Below the pieces are notes generated by a model that saw nothing but the letters and a program-made list of their open reading frames with translations, ran no database searches and was not told the origin of the DNA. A stretch of 64,000 bases of DNA from Mucilaginibacter pedocola (lineage in GTDB: Bacteria > Bacteroidota > Bacteroidia > Sphingobacteriales > Sphingobacteriaceae): contig NZ_MBTF01000009.1 in NCBI RefSeq assembly GCF_002013915.1, positions 1 through 64,000 of the forward strand, read 5' to 3'. Numbering within the stretch: position 1 is the first letter of the stretch; the number at the start of each line of letters is the position of its first letter. Position numbers and translations under genes: made by a program. Below are positions 32,698 to 41,743 of this stretch, in pieces.

Positions 32698-34158
32698 CTA
32701 TGGCCTCACCGTACGCAATAAACTATAGCCTACCAGTTCTTCCCAACGGGCACCGGCGGGGCGGGCGTATACCAGTAGCTGGTACTCGTTCTCGGTTTCG
32801 AAGTAATTGCCTTCCAGCGCGAAGTAGTCGGGTTGTTTGGTGGCGTTGTTCACCCATACGTACATATAGTCGTACACGCCTTGTTTCAGCAGCAGATCGG
32901 TATAAAAGCGGCCGCGACTATCGAACTGCATGCGGCTGGCTTCGTTTATCTTAAAATCGTTAAACTGGCCTATGATGTAAGGTGTGCCTTCCGTCTCGGG
33001 TTTATTGGTACCCACGTTGAAATAAACATGCGCGTAATCGGCATCCGTGCGCGAATCGCGGCCGTCCTGGTTTATTACGTAGTACTTACCATCGTTATCA
33101 TACAGTAATGTATAATTGGGCAGGTTGCGGCTTGGGTCGCCCAGCAGCATTACGGTATTTGCGGTATCGCGATAGATGCGACCAACACGCTCTGAGTTCA
33201 ATTTTAGCGTACGTGTATCAAAGTGCCTGAACTCATTCCCGCCGGCAAATTCGTTAATGTTAACATCGTTATAAACCAGTTGCGTACCGCGGATATAGGT
33301 GGGTAAGGTGTTCATCTTCCCGGTTTCGGGGCGGGTGTTCTGCATCACCAATACACGGATATCGCGGTTAGGGTTTTGCACGTTGATGCCGGCGTAATCT
33401 ACCGTAAAATTCAGCTTTTGATTGGTGCGGCGGGTGGTTACATTATTTGGCGGCACAATGGTACCGCCGGCTGCCACGCGGCTATTGAGCACATACAGGC
33501 GGCGGGTAAGTATCATTTTCTTTTGGTCGCCATCTTCATAAATTTTCAATACATAGTTGCCCGCTATTTTGAGCGCGATATTTTGGTTGGGCAGCGTAAG
33601 CTCGTAATGGGTATACTTTTGATACGTGCCCGATGAATAGGTGTAATTGAAAAGCCTGTCGTCCATAAAGGTTTGCAGGTACTCGGCAGGCGACAGGCGC
33701 GAGGAGTTCCAATTGGCATCGCAATGCTCAAGGGTGTAATAAAAATTACGGCTGCCGCCGCTCAGGTCGTCGAAACCCAGAGTTACCTTATCGTCGCTAT
33801 TGAGGCTGATCACCGGGAACGCAGCGGCCTGTTTATCTACCTTATAAAACTCCACACTTTTTATTTCGTGGCGGAAAACATCGTTGCCATAGGGGGATTG
33901 GGCGAAGCACAGAACACTCTGCAGAAGCAAGATCAGCAAAGTCGGGAATTTTAAAAAGCTGGGGCCTATGCGATCCCCCTCTTGAGAGGGGTGGAGGGGT
34001 GTGTTTATCGCCCTATACTTTGCGTTAGTTGCATAGTGGCTAACACACCCCTGCAGCCGCACCTGCCATCGCGCCCCCTCTCGAGAGGGGAACCACGCAA
34101 AACTATTTGATATTCTTGAGAGTATATGAAGGAAATACAGGTAAAGCGCTTTTTTCAT
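32698..34158 (-). CDS. Type IX secretion plug-domain protein (DUF5103)
   Basis: The 486-residue frame has a secretion leader (PTLLILLLQSVLCFAQ) at residues about 70-85, then the DUF5103 body: SPYGNDVFRHEIKSVEFYK, LEHCDANWNSSRLSPAEYLQ, ILTRRLYVLNSRVAAGG, YIIGQFNDFKINEASRM and the C-terminal half with YMYVWVNNATK. Members are secreted or outer-membrane-associated in Bacteroidota, and one plugs the SprA translocon of the type IX system. Residues about 23-61 are translated from a 116-bp inverted repeat element, preceded by a second leader-like stretch (KKALYLYFLHILS). The true start is therefore uncertain; no ATG lies between repeat and leader. Confidence 0.82.
   Translation of the reverse strand: MKKALYLYFLHILSRISNSFAWFPSREGARWQVRLQGCVSHYATNAKYRAINTPLHPSQEGDRIGPSFLKFPTLLILLLQSVLCFAQSPYGNDVFRHEIKSVEFYKVDKQAAAFPVISLNSDDKVTLGFDDLSGGSRNFYYTLEHCDANWNSSRLSPAEYLQTFMDDRLFNYTYSSGTYQKYTHYELTLPNQNIALKIAGNYVLKIYEDGDQKKMILTRRLYVLNSRVAAGGTIVPPNNVTTRRTNQKLNFTVDYAGINVQNPNRDIRVLVMQNTRPETGKMNTLPTYIRGTQLVYNDVNINEFAGGNEFRHFDTRTLKLNSERVGRIYRDTANTVMLLGDPSRNLPNYTLLYDNDGKYYVINQDGRDSRTDADYAHVYFNVGTNKPETEGTPYIIGQFNDFKINEASRMQFDSRGRFYTDLLLKQGVYDYMYVWVNNATKQPDYFALEGNYFETENEYQLLVYARPAGARWEELVGYSLLRTVRP
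33975..34090. repeat. Cargo-less CCCTC/GAGGG element inside a coding frame
   Basis: Outer palindromes CCCCTCTTGAGAGGGG (33976-33991) and CCCCTCTCGAGAGGGG (34075-34090) enclose AGGGGTGTGTT (33995-34005) and AACACACCCCT (34042-34052). The layout equals that at 14281-14373. It lies in the 5' part of the plug-domain gene and keeps the frame open. Confidence 0.82.
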
Positions 34159-34216
34159 TATCACAATAATAGCAGAAAAACGCGCATGGCAGGAATTTAT
34201 TTCGATGTACTATCCA

Positions 34217-34275
34217 ACCACGAGATTGCCACAGCCCGCCACCTCACAGTCCACCGCAAGGGCTTCGCAATGACA
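34217..34275. repeat. GAGATTGCCAC...GCAATGACA repeat, right half
   Basis: ACGAGATTGCCACAGCCCG and GGGCTTCGCAATGACAAAG match the right half of the repeat at 19498-19664 in layout. It lies in the gap between the plug-domain gene and the ABC-F gene. The rest of that gap holds the ABC-F terminator. Confidence 0.6.
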
Positions 34276-34289
34276 AAGTGGGGCAAAAT

Positions 34290-34316
34290 AAAAAAGCCGC
34301 CTCGTTATGAGGCGGC
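34290..34316 (-). terminator. Terminator of the ABC-F gene
   Basis: Read on the minus strand, an 8-bp GC-rich stem GCCGCCTC / GAGGCGGC with a five-base loop is followed by a T run (the A tract at 34288-34295 on the plus strand). It lies 43 bases past the ABC-F stop. Confidence 0.85.
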
Positions 34317-34358
34317 AGCACGCTTTTCAAAAGCTCCCCCTTTAGGGGGCCGGGGGGC

Positions 34359-36278
34359 TTACTCCAATTCCATTATCTGTTCGGCAAGTGCTTCCCAGCG
34401 TTGTTGTTGAGCACCAAGTTCCATTTTCTTCAGCTGATAGTTATTGTTTACCTGCTTCATTTTATCGGCCTGGTTAAATATGGTATTGTCGGCCAGCTGG
34501 GTCTCCAGATCTTTTACATCCTTCTCAATAGCAGCAATGCTCTCTTCCAGTTTAGCAAGGTCCTGGTTCAGCTTTTTCAGTTGCTGATGCTTGTTGTCGC
34601 CTTGCTGTTTAGCAGGGGCAGCTTCTTTTTTCTCTTCCTTTTTAGGCTGAGGCGCTGGCGCTGCGGCTTTTGGCTCCAGTTTGCGTTTGGCGTTCCACTC
34701 GTCGTACTCGGCGTAGGTGCCGGGGTACTGTTTTATCTTTTGGTCCTCAATGAACCAAATCTTGTTGGCCACATTATCCAGGAAGTACCTGTCGTGCGAT
34801 ACTACTATCACTGTACCTTCGTACTGCTGCAAAGCCTGTATCAGGATGTTCACCGATGCCATGTCCAAGTGGTTGGTAGGCTCATCCAGTACCAAAAAGT
34901 TGGCATCGGCAGTAAGCGCTTTAGCCAGCGCCACGCGCGATTTCTCGCCACCCGATAATACCTTTATCTTCTTGAACACATCATCGCCTGTGAACAGGAA
35001 CGAACCCAGTATCGACCGCAGTTCGGTATCGGTATGCTTCGGCGCAAAAGCCTGCAACTCCTGCAATATTTGATTTTCGAGGTGCAACGACTCCAGCTGG
35101 TGCTGCGCGAAGAAGGTTTGTGTAACGTTATGCCCGGTTTGCGATGTTCCCTTAAATTCGGTATCGGCACCGGCAACAATGCGTAACAGGGTTGATTTAC
35201 CTTTACCATTTGCACCTATCAAAGCAATTTTATCGCCTTTTTCGATGATGGCCTCGGCATCGTCCAGAATATCTATGGTAGGATACTTTTTGGTGATGTG
35301 CTCCATGGTAACTACATGCCTGCCACTCTGCTTGCTGAACTTGAAGCTGAAGTTTACTTCCGGGTTATCATCATCCACGTCATCTATACGCTCCATTTTA
35401 TCGAGCATCTTAATGCGCGACTGTGCCATTTTTGCCTTAGATGCCTTGGCGCGGAAACGCTCGATAAGGCGCTCCTCCTGCTTTATTTTCGATTGCTGAT
35501 TTTTAAACTCACCGCGTTGTATCTCGGCACGCAATTCTTTCTCTTCTAAATAGAAGCTGTAGTTACCTGCGTAAACGGTTAGTTTCCCCTTGCGGCTTTC
35601 TACAGTGCGGTTGATTACCTTATCTAAAAACCACCTATCGTGCGATACAATAATGATAGCACCATTAAAAGCCTTCAGATAATCTTCCAGCCATTGTATC
35701 GAAGGTAAGTCAAGGTGGTTGGTAGGCTCATCCAGCAGCAGGATATCCGGAGCTTGTAAAAGTATTTTGGCGAGCATTACACGCATACGCCAGCCCCCGC
35801 TAAAAGTGCTAAGCTTGCGCTGGCACTCGGCATCATTAAAACCCAAACCCGCTAAAATTTCGCGCGCTTTGTATTCAATGTTATAGCCGTCCAGCAGTTC
35901 AAACTCGTGCTGCTTGTCGCTCAGTTTGTTTAAAAGGTCTTCGCTGTAATCGGTTTCCAGCTTTTTCAGCAGGGTCTCTATTTCATCGTGCAGTTGGTTT
36001 TGGCGCTCAAACGCTTCCATAGCCACGTGTACGATATTTTTATCAGATGAGTAAGAGAGCAGATCCTGGTTAAGGTAACCCATGGTAAGGTCCTTAGCCA
36101 TTGATACCGTGCCCGAGGTAGGTGAGTAATCACCTACAATAATCTTTAGCAAGGTAGTTTTGCCAGTACCGTTAGCACCTATCAGGCCAATTTTTTCACC
36201 GGGTTTTATATGCCAGTTAGCCTCATCATACAGTGCACGCGCACCTATCTCGAACGTAAGATTATTTATAGCGATCAT
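34359..36278 (-). CDS. ABC-F family ATPase
   Basis: The 639-residue protein has two ABC domains in one chain and no membrane segment. The Walker A motifs are GLIGANGTGKTT and ALIGANGKGKST. The ABC signatures are FSGGWRMRV and LSGGEKSRV, and the Walker B / Q-linker stretches are DILLLDEPTNHLD and NFLVLDEPTNHLD. The inter-domain linker (ERLIERFRAKASKAKMAQSR) is the ribosome-contacting arm. The lysine-rich coiled-coil tail (residues 540-639) resembles Uup. ABC-F proteins act on the ribosome E site in translation or antibiotic protection. A -7 box TATCTTTG lies seven bases before the start codon. Confidence 0.93.
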   Translation of the reverse strand: MIAINNLTFEIGARALYDEANWHIKPGEKIGLIGANGTGKTTLLKIIVGDYSPTSGTVSMAKDLTMGYLNQDLLSYSSDKNIVHVAMEAFERQNQLHDEIETLLKKLETDYSEDLLNKLSDKQHEFELLDGYNIEYKAREILAGLGFNDAECQRKLSTFSGGWRMRVMLAKILLQAPDILLLDEPTNHLDLPSIQWLEDYLKAFNGAIIIVSHDRWFLDKVINRTVESRKGKLTVYAGNYSFYLEEKELRAEIQRGEFKNQQSKIKQEERLIERFRAKASKAKMAQSRIKMLDKMERIDDVDDDNPEVNFSFKFSKQSGRHVVTMEHITKKYPTIDILDDAEAIIEKGDKIALIGANGKGKSTLLRIVAGADTEFKGTSQTGHNVTQTFFAQHQLESLHLENQILQELQAFAPKHTDTELRSILGSFLFTGDDVFKKIKVLSGGEKSRVALAKALTADANFLVLDEPTNHLDMASVNILIQALQQYEGTVIVVSHDRYFLDNVANKIWFIEDQKIKQYPGTYAEYDEWNAKRKLEPKAAAPAPQPKKEEKKEAAPAKQQGDNKHQQLKKLNQDLAKLEESIAAIEKDVKDLETQLADNTIFNQADKMKQVNNNYQLKKMELGAQQQRWEALAEQIMELE

Positions 36279-36285
36279 TTGGCCG

Positions 36286-36293
36286 CAAAGATA
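36286..36293 (-). promoter_or_regulatory. -7 box of the ABC-F gene
   Basis: TATCTTTG on the minus strand is an exact TAnnTTTG match with seven bases between it and the ATG, implying a very short or absent leader. Confidence 0.5.
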
Positions 36294-36307
36294 CGCTTTT
36301 GAGGGGA

Positions 36308-36415
36308 AAGCGGAAAGTCTGAAGCCAAAAGCCGAAAGCCCAAAAGCTGACTTGATGCCTTACTTTAGACTTTAAGCTTTAGACTTTTACCTTTCTGCTT
36401 TTAGCTTTTAGCTCT
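36308..36415. repeat. AAAGTCTGAAGCC / GCTTTAGACTTT octamer repeat
   Basis: The left arm (GCGGAAAGTCTGAAGCCAAA, then AGCCGAAAGCCCAAAAGCT) and right arm (AGACTTTAAGCTTTAGACTT, then TTCTGCTTTTAGC) are purine- and pyrimidine-rich mirror arms built from units like AAAGTCTA and AAAAGCCG. The right arm contributes the last two codons and the stop of the SGNH hydrolase gene. The same unit style appears inside valS and around the four-helix-bundle gene. Confidence 0.65.
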
Positions 36416-37175
36416 TAACACAACTCAACCACGCCTCGCCCATCAGCCGCGAACCGGCTACGCTGGGGTGTACGCCATCGAGCGTCCAGTAATTGGCAGA
36501 ACCGGTTTCGAGGGCTTTATCAAATACTTTCTGCAGCGGTATCAGTGGGGCATCAAATTTCTCCGCCAAATCTTTAGCCGCTTTTTGGAACAATGTGAAA
36601 GTAGGGTACCATTTATCGTCAACAAAGCGGGTACCTTTTAAAGCGAAAGGCTCGCCTATGATGAATTTTACGCCGGGCAGTGCCTGTCGGGTACGTTCCA
36701 GCAGGGCGGTATAATCGGTAATGTAGGTATCTATAGTACCTTTGTAGCCGCTGGTCAGGCTGTGCCAAAAATCATTCACGCCAATGTGAATGCTCAGTAC
36801 GTTTGGTTTTATGGCCAGGCAATCGGCTTCCCAGCGTTCGGCCAGTTGATAAACTTTATTGCCGCTGATGCCTCGGTTGTATATCTTAAAATTCTTCTGC
36901 GGATGTTTTAACAGCAGTTCGCTTGCCGCATAGGTAGTGTAACCCGTGCCTAACATATCGGTTGTGTTGGGTTCGGTAGCTTTATGGTTGCGGCCCCAGT
37001 CGGTTATCGAATCGCCCTGGAACAGTATCACATCATTATCATTCAGCTGCACCTTTTTGCCCGATGCATTACCTGTAGCGGCTTCAACTATTTGCGGGAT
37101 GGTAAGGCTGGCAACGGTGCCGATGGCTGCGCTTTTAAGGAAACTGCGGCGCGAGTTGGTGAAAATATTCTTCAT
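36408..37175 (-). CDS. SGNH/GDSL hydrolase, Tat-exported
   Basis: The 255-residue protein has an N-terminal twin-arginine signal (NSRRSFLKSAAIGTVASL). The SGNH blocks follow: block I FQGDSITDWG with the catalytic Ser, block II GISGNKVYQL, block III HIGVNDFW and block V DGVHPS with Asp/His. Such enzymes deacylate carbohydrates or lipids, here in the periplasm. The start is at 37175. The longer frame upstream adds residues before the Tat motif. The last codons fall in an adjacent repeat. Confidence 0.9.
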   Translation of the reverse strand: MKNIFTNSRRSFLKSAAIGTVASLTIPQIVEAATGNASGKKVQLNDNDVILFQGDSITDWGRNHKATEPNTTDMLGTGYTTYAASELLLKHPQKNFKIYNRGISGNKVYQLAERWEADCLAIKPNVLSIHIGVNDFWHSLTSGYKGTIDTYITDYTALLERTRQALPGVKFIIGEPFALKGTRFVDDKWYPTFTLFQKAAKDLAEKFDAPLIPLQKVFDKALETGSANYWTLDGVHPSVAGSRLMGEAWLSCVKS

Positions 37176-37266
37176 AGATGTATTTACCCGATAGCTTGGG
37201 TGCCAACTAAAGTACAATATTCTGTTTGATGTTCGGCCTTAAAAGTTAAAACGGTAACTTCGCGGC

Positions 37267-38301
37267 ATGTATCAACTGCTTAAACCCCTGCTGTTCAAGT
37301 TCGACCCGGAGAACGTTCACTATTTTGTTACCCGTAATTTAAAACGCTTTAATAAAATGCCCGGCGGTACCGCCATCAGCAAGGCCGTTTGGGTGAGCGA
37401 TGATAAAAGGCTGGAACGCGAAGTATTCGGGCTGAAATTTAAGAACCCGGTGGGGCTCGCCGCTGGTTTTGACAAAAACGCCGAAATGATAGCCGAAATG
37501 GGTAACCTGGGCTTTGGTTTTATAGAAGTTGGTACCGTTACCCCCCTGCCCCAGCCCGGTAACGACAAGCCCCGCATGTTTCGCCTGCCGGTAGATGAAG
37601 CCCTCATCAACCGTATGGGCTTTAACAATTTAGGTGTAGACGTTGCGGCCGAACGCATTGCCGCGTACCGCAAAAGTTTGAAGGCGGGCCAAACCGCGCT
37701 GATCATCGGCGGCAACATTGGCAAAAACAAGGTAACCGCCAACGAGGATGCCGTGAGCGATTACATCAAATGCTTCGACAGGCTTTTTGATGTGGTTGAT
37801 TATTTTGTGGTGAACGTAAGCTCGCCCAACACACCCGGCCTGCGTGCCCTGCAGGAAAAAGAGCCGTTGATGAACATCCTGAACACGCTACAGCAACGCA
37901 ATAGCAAAAACGGCATCAGCCGCCCCATCCTTCTTAAAATAGCGCCGGATCTTACCAACGAACAATTGGACGATATAGCCGACATTGTAAAACAAACCGG
38001 CATTGCAGGTATTATAGCCACCAACACCACCATCAGCCGCGAGGGGCTAACATCCAAATTTAAAGAAGAGACCGGCGGATTAAGTGGCCGCCCGCTAACC
38101 AAACGTTCAACGGAAGTTATCAGCTATCTTCACAAAGCATCAGGTGGCTCATTCCCAATTATCGGCGTGGGTGGTATACATTCGGCAGAGGATGCCGTAG
38201 AGAAATTAAATGCCGGCGCTGTATTAGTACAACTGTATACCGGCTTTATTTACGAAGGCCCGGGATTGATCAGGAGGATATGTAAGAGGTTACTCTCGTA
38301 A
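37267..38301 (+). CDS. pyrD: Dihydroorotate dehydrogenase (quinone), class 2
   Basis: The 344-residue protein has an N-terminal membrane-association helix ([17 protein letters not shown]), FMN-binding segments ([16 protein letters not shown]) and the catalytic loop [14 protein letters not shown] with the class-2 Ser. C-terminal phosphate-binding [19 protein letters not shown] and [13 protein letters not shown] complete the barrel. It oxidises dihydroorotate to orotate in pyrimidine synthesis and passes electrons to menaquinone. A weak -7-like TAACTTCG lies at 37255-37262. The gene is alone. Confidence 0.96.
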   Translation: MYQLLKPLLFKFDPENVHYFVTRNLKRFNKMPGGTAISKAVWVSDDKRLEREVFGLKFKNPVGLAAGFDKNAEMIAEMGNLGFGFIEVGTVTPLPQPGNDKPRMFRLPVDEALINRMGFNNLGVDVAAERIAAYRKSLKAGQTALIIGGNIGKNKVTANEDAVSDYIKCFDRLFDVVDYFVVNVSSPNTPGLRALQEKEPLMNILNTLQQRNSKNGISRPILLKIAPDLTNEQLDDIADIVKQTGIAGIIATNTTISREGLTSKFKEETGGLSGRPLTKRSTEVISYLHKASGGSFPIIGVGGIHSAEDAVEKLNAGAVLVQLYTGFIYEGPGLIRRICKRLLS

Positions 38302-38356
38302 TAAACGATAAAGATTTGACAACTTTTTGAAAGTTGTCAAATCTAAACAAGATCTT

Positions 38357-39436
38357 CTACGCCCTCTTATTGCTCTGCATCTCCCCGTGCAATATATCCA
38401 ACACCGTTGGCGATACATTACCGAAGAACGATATGCCCGCTGCGCCACGGCTCAGGGCGTTTTGAATACCGGTGCGTATCTCGGCATCATTCTTAAAATC
38501 CGACAGGTATAGCCCTGCATAAAGCGGGAATTTTCCTGCCAAAAAATGTACGCCTTCGGCAACGGCATCGCCTATCCAGCTTACGCCTTCTTTATAAAAA
38601 CCGTGATATATCATGGGGCAAACGGCATCCAGATTCCAATTGGTCCAATCCTGCCTTACATTGCGGCGGGCAACCTCAGGTGTCGGGAAAACGGCTGCGG
38701 TTATCTGTTTCTTCTTTTTATGCGCAATAGCGGCAACGCTGTTCACCACGCGGGTAATGTTGTTATACCTAAACAAACGCCACGACAGGCATGCATCCGG
38801 GTATTGCAGTTTATCTACATCAATGCCGTAAGCCTCTTTAAATTTAGCCTTACAGGTATCGCAATAACAAAAATCATATTCGGGTAATTCGCGGGTTTCG
38901 TCGAGTTTGTAAAAGTCCCAAAGGTTTACGGGAAGTATAACATCGCAATAGCGCACATAATCCAGGTGGATGCCATCAACATAGTCGGAGGCCAAAATAT
39001 CGGTTACGGTTTTCTCCAGGTATTCCTGCACTTCGGGGCGCGATGGGCACAACCAGCGGTAATATTTCACGTAAGGAGGGTTATCCACGCACGATTGGCC
39101 TTTGCGGCTCACACTATACCATTCGGGGTGCTCGGTTAAAAGTTCGGCGCGGTTAAAGGTCCATATCCATCGGTGAGCCTCTAATCCCTGCGCCTTTGCC
39201 GCGCGAAAATGGCGCTCGCTATCTGCCTCGAAGAAGATACCCGTAATACCCGAAGCCTTGTAAGCGGTGAAGCGGTTAACCAACTCTTCGTCGGTATCTT
39301 TCATGTTGGGGTTGGTCCACACCCAGTTTTTAGGGCCTTTCTTTTTCTTTTTGGCAACTTCGGCGTTGACGGCTACTGGTATTTGTGTTGCGGCAGCGGC
39401 GAACAAGCCGGCTTTTAAAAACTCCCGTTTATTCAT
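38357..39436 (-). CDS. Glycosyl-hydrolase-like 10 (GHL10) protein, Tat-exported
   Basis: The 359-residue protein has a leader (NKREFLKAGLFAAAATQIP) resembling a Tat-type signal with a KR pair. The catalytic barrel shows GITGIFFEADSERHF, WIWTFNRAELL, DYVDGIHLDYVRY with candidate acidic residues, a Cys pair (CYCDTCK), and the later barrel strands DAVCPMIYHGFYKEG and PLYAGLYLSDF. It resembles family GHL10 (PF02638), whose members act on glycans in the periplasm or cell surface. The substrate is unknown. The start at 39436 is chosen for the leader. Confidence 0.83.
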   Translation of the reverse strand: MNKREFLKAGLFAAAATQIPVAVNAEVAKKKKKGPKNWVWTNPNMKDTDEELVNRFTAYKASGITGIFFEADSERHFRAAKAQGLEAHRWIWTFNRAELLTEHPEWYSVSRKGQSCVDNPPYVKYYRWLCPSRPEVQEYLEKTVTDILASDYVDGIHLDYVRYCDVILPVNLWDFYKLDETRELPEYDFCYCDTCKAKFKEAYGIDVDKLQYPDACLSWRLFRYNNITRVVNSVAAIAHKKKKQITAAVFPTPEVARRNVRQDWTNWNLDAVCPMIYHGFYKEGVSWIGDAVAEGVHFLAGKFPLYAGLYLSDFKNDAEIRTGIQNALSRGAAGISFFGNVSPTVLDILHGEMQSNKRA

Positions 39437-39576
39437 GTTGATATTTTTGAGATTTAACCAAACCTGCCGTTTTAGGTGAACAGCATCAGGCATCTAAATA
39501 TACTGCATGTTTTAATTATTTTCAAAACAAGTGGAGGCTTTTGAAAAAAAATTAAAAAGCGGGGTGTGGTGGTTAT

Positions 39577-39705
39577 TTAACCGCAAAGGCCACAAAGATT
39601 ACGCAATGGGACGCAAAGATTTTTGTTGGGATTTCACCGATGAAGGTTTGATTTCACCGATTTGTTTTTTTGTAGAGACGCAATACTTTGCGTTTCGCCC
39701 CTGCA
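39577..39705. repeat. Composite of CGCAAAG, GATTTCACCGAT and GTAGAGACGC repeat fragments
   Basis: The gap between the GHL10 start and the EVE-domain stop holds three fragments in series: TTAACCGCAAAGGCCACAAAG (39577-39597) with GACGCAAAG, two GATTTCACCGAT words (39630-39662), and GTAGAGACGCAATACTTTGC (39671-39690). No gene is supported. Confidence 0.6.
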
Positions 39706-39718
39706 AAGCCCCGAAAGG

Positions 39719-40126
39719 CTATTTCTCTGCCAGTTCCAGTATCCTGTCAAATTCTTCGCGTTTGAGGCTCATTACCGATAGGCGGCCCTGGCGTACCAGG
39801 CCAATATCCTTAAGGGGTTCGTCGGCTTTTATTTCTTCTAAAGTTACGGGGCGTTTCAGGCTTTCAACGGGTTCAAGGTCAACCACTACCCAGTTGGCAT
39901 CATTCGTTGTTGGGTCTTGGTAGGCTTCTTTTACTACGCGTGCTATGCCTACAATTTCTTTACCCTCATTACTGTGGTACCACATCACCAGGTCGCCGGT
40001 GGCCATGGCACGCAGGTTATTACGCGCCTGGTAATTGCGCACGCCATCCCAAAAGGTGCGTCCCTCCTGGTTAAACTTTTCCCAGCTATATTTAAACGGT
40101 TCCGATTTTACGAGCCAATGATTCAT
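39719..40126 (-). CDS. EVE domain-containing protein
   Basis: The 135-residue protein is a single EVE (PUA-like) domain: MNHWLVKSEPFKYSWEKF at the N-terminus, TFWDGVRNYQARNNLRAMATGDLVMWYHSNEGKEIVGIARV in the middle and a helical end. EVE domains bind modified bases in DNA or RNA, such as 5-methylcytosine derivatives. The gene stands alone, so a restriction or RNA-modification role cannot be decided. Confidence 0.9.
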   Translation of the reverse strand: MNHWLVKSEPFKYSWEKFNQEGRTFWDGVRNYQARNNLRAMATGDLVMWYHSNEGKEIVGIARVVKEAYQDPTTNDANWVVVDLEPVESLKRPVTLEEIKADEPLKDIGLVRQGRLSVMSLKREEFDRILELAEK

Positions 40127-40329
40127 GAGTGATGATGTATAAGCTACTTGAGTAATAACAAATAGTCGCCAAAAATAACAAGTTTTTATTTACCCGGAAG
40201 CATTGCGAGCTATGCATTAGGACGGGTACGCCTAAAAACGCTGGCTGGCTTTAATGTTAAATAAAGTTAAAGGGGACAATTTTCCATGTTTTTACCGTTC
40301 ATGCTAATCAAAAATAACTCGAACTTAAA

Positions 40330-40875
40330 ATGAACAAAAAAACAAAACTCCTTGCAGCATCATTAACGGCATTAGCGTTATTCGTGGGTACCCGATCAAA
40401 CGCCCAATCAATTGAAAAAGGTAAATTACGGTTTGGTATAGGCTTAGATGGCTTAGCCCCTGTCGGCAACTTTACTAAAACTGCCAATTTTGGTTTAGGC
40501 CTTACTCCGCGTTTACAATACGGCATATCAAACCGTTTCGCCTTAACGTTCACATCGGGCATTTATCACTTTTTCCCGAAGGACATCTACCTAAACAGCG
40601 GCACACAAACCTATAAAACCCAATGGGAATTGAATGTCGTACCGGTTAAAGTAGGCTTTAAGGCGTTTGTAACACAGCACATTTACCTTGGTGCAGAAGG
40701 AGGTATAGGCTTCCAGGTAGATAATGGCGGAGGCGATAGCAAATACCTATTTTCTCCATCGGTGGGCTATGCATCAAAAAACTGGGACTTTAGCCTCCGC
40801 TACGAAAACTTCTCCGGCAATGGCTACCGCAATGGCGTAATAGGCGCACGTATTGCTTATGGTTTTGGCTTGTAA
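40330..40875 (+). CDS. Outer-membrane beta-barrel protein
   Basis: The 181-residue protein has a signal peptide (LLAASLTALALFVGTRSNAQ) and alternating amphipathic strands rich in aromatic residues (LRFGIGLDGLAPVGNF, FALTFTSGIYHFF, HIYLGAEGGIGFQ, WDFSLRYENFSG). It ends in Leu after an alternating GARIAYGFGL strand. This fits a small eight-stranded OmpA/OmpX-like barrel of the outer membrane. No peptidoglycan-binding domain. A very strong hairpin terminator follows. Confidence 0.85.
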   Translation: MNKKTKLLAASLTALALFVGTRSNAQSIEKGKLRFGIGLDGLAPVGNFTKTANFGLGLTPRLQYGISNRFALTFTSGIYHFFPKDIYLNSGTQTYKTQWELNVVPVKVGFKAFVTQHIYLGAEGGIGFQVDNGGGDSKYLFSPSVGYASKNWDFSLRYENFSGNGYRNGVIGARIAYGFGL

Positions 40876-40881
40876 CAAATC

Positions 40882-40925
40882 AAAATATCGAACCGACTGG
40901 TCAGCGCAGTCGGTTCGATATTTTC
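40882..40925 (+). terminator. Strong hairpin terminator after the beta-barrel gene
   Basis: A perfect 18-bp stem (AAAATATCGAACCGACTG paired with its complement at 40907-40924) has a seven-base loop and ends in TTTT. It lies seven bases past the stop and, having A and T tracts on both sides, may work in both directions. Confidence 0.88.
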
Positions 40926-40940
40926 TTAAACTCCCCACAC

Positions 40941-40974
40941 AAAAAACCCCGATCCACATTCCTGCAAACCGGGG
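40941..40974 (-). terminator. Terminator of the carbonic anhydrase/SulP operon
   Basis: On the minus strand, a CCCCG / CGGGG stem with a long loop runs into a T run (AAAAAA on the plus strand at 40941-40946). It lies 35 bases past the carbonic anhydrase stop. Confidence 0.6.
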
Positions 40975-41008
40975 CTAATTTAAACTCGCACCTCAAAAGG
41001 TCTCTTTA

Positions 41009-41731
41009 TTAATGCACAGCTACTGCTTCGGCATTTTCAAATTCATATACATAGCCCAGGTTATGCGGGCTGCTGCTGGTTACTTTTAAGTCTTTTACAA
41101 GGCCGCTGCCCAAGTCTATCACCCAGCCATGTACCTCCAGATCGTGGCGATGCATCCACGCATTTTGTATGATGGATGTTTTGCATAGGTTATACACCTG
41201 CTCGGTAACGTTAAGCTCTACCAGGCGATTTACTTTTTGTTTCTCATCGGTAATACGGTCAAGTTCGTGGGCATGTAAACGGTAAACGTCTTTAATATGG
41301 CGCAGCCAGTTATCAATAATACCGAACTGCTTGTTGCTCAACGCAGCGGCAACACCGCCGCAACCGTAGTGGCCGGCAACAATTACGTGTTTTACTTTTA
41401 ATACGTTTACGGCATAATCCAACACGCTCAACATGTTCATATCGGTATGGTTGCACACGTTGGCAATGTTGCGGTGTACAAACACTTCACCGGGTTTAGT
41501 GCCGGTTACCTCGTTGGCAGGCACGCGGCTGTCTGAGCAGCCTATCCACAACACTTCGGGGCTTTGGCCTTTGGCAAGGTTGATGAAATAATCAGGGTCT
41601 TCGCTGATGCGTTTTTCTACCCATTGGGCGTTGTTGGCTATCAGTTTATCGTAGCTGGCCTTTTGGGCGAGCGATATTTGGTTGGCTTCGGCAGCTTTGC
41701 CCTGGCCATTGTTCTTTTCTGTATTGCTCAT
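41009..41731 (-). CDS. Beta-class carbonic anhydrase
   Basis: This 240-residue zinc enzyme interconverts CO2 and bicarbonate. Zn ligands are visible as Cys in WIGCSDSRVPANE and as His and Cys in AGHYGCGGV. The Asp/Arg dyad is in the CSDSR segment. It lies 12 bases downstream of a SulP transporter gene on the same strand, so the pair probably takes up bicarbonate and equilibrates it with CO2. A close paralogue is encoded at 57641. Confidence 0.95.
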   Translation of the reverse strand: MSNTEKNNGQGKAAEANQISLAQKASYDKLIANNAQWVEKRISEDPDYFINLAKGQSPEVLWIGCSDSRVPANEVTGTKPGEVFVHRNIANVCNHTDMNMLSVLDYAVNVLKVKHVIVAGHYGCGGVAAALSNKQFGIIDNWLRHIKDVYRLHAHELDRITDEKQKVNRLVELNVTEQVYNLCKTSIIQNAWMHRHDLEVHGWVIDLGSGLVKDLKVTSSSPHNLGYVYEFENAEAVAVH

Positions 41732-41743
41732 GGTAATAGGTTT

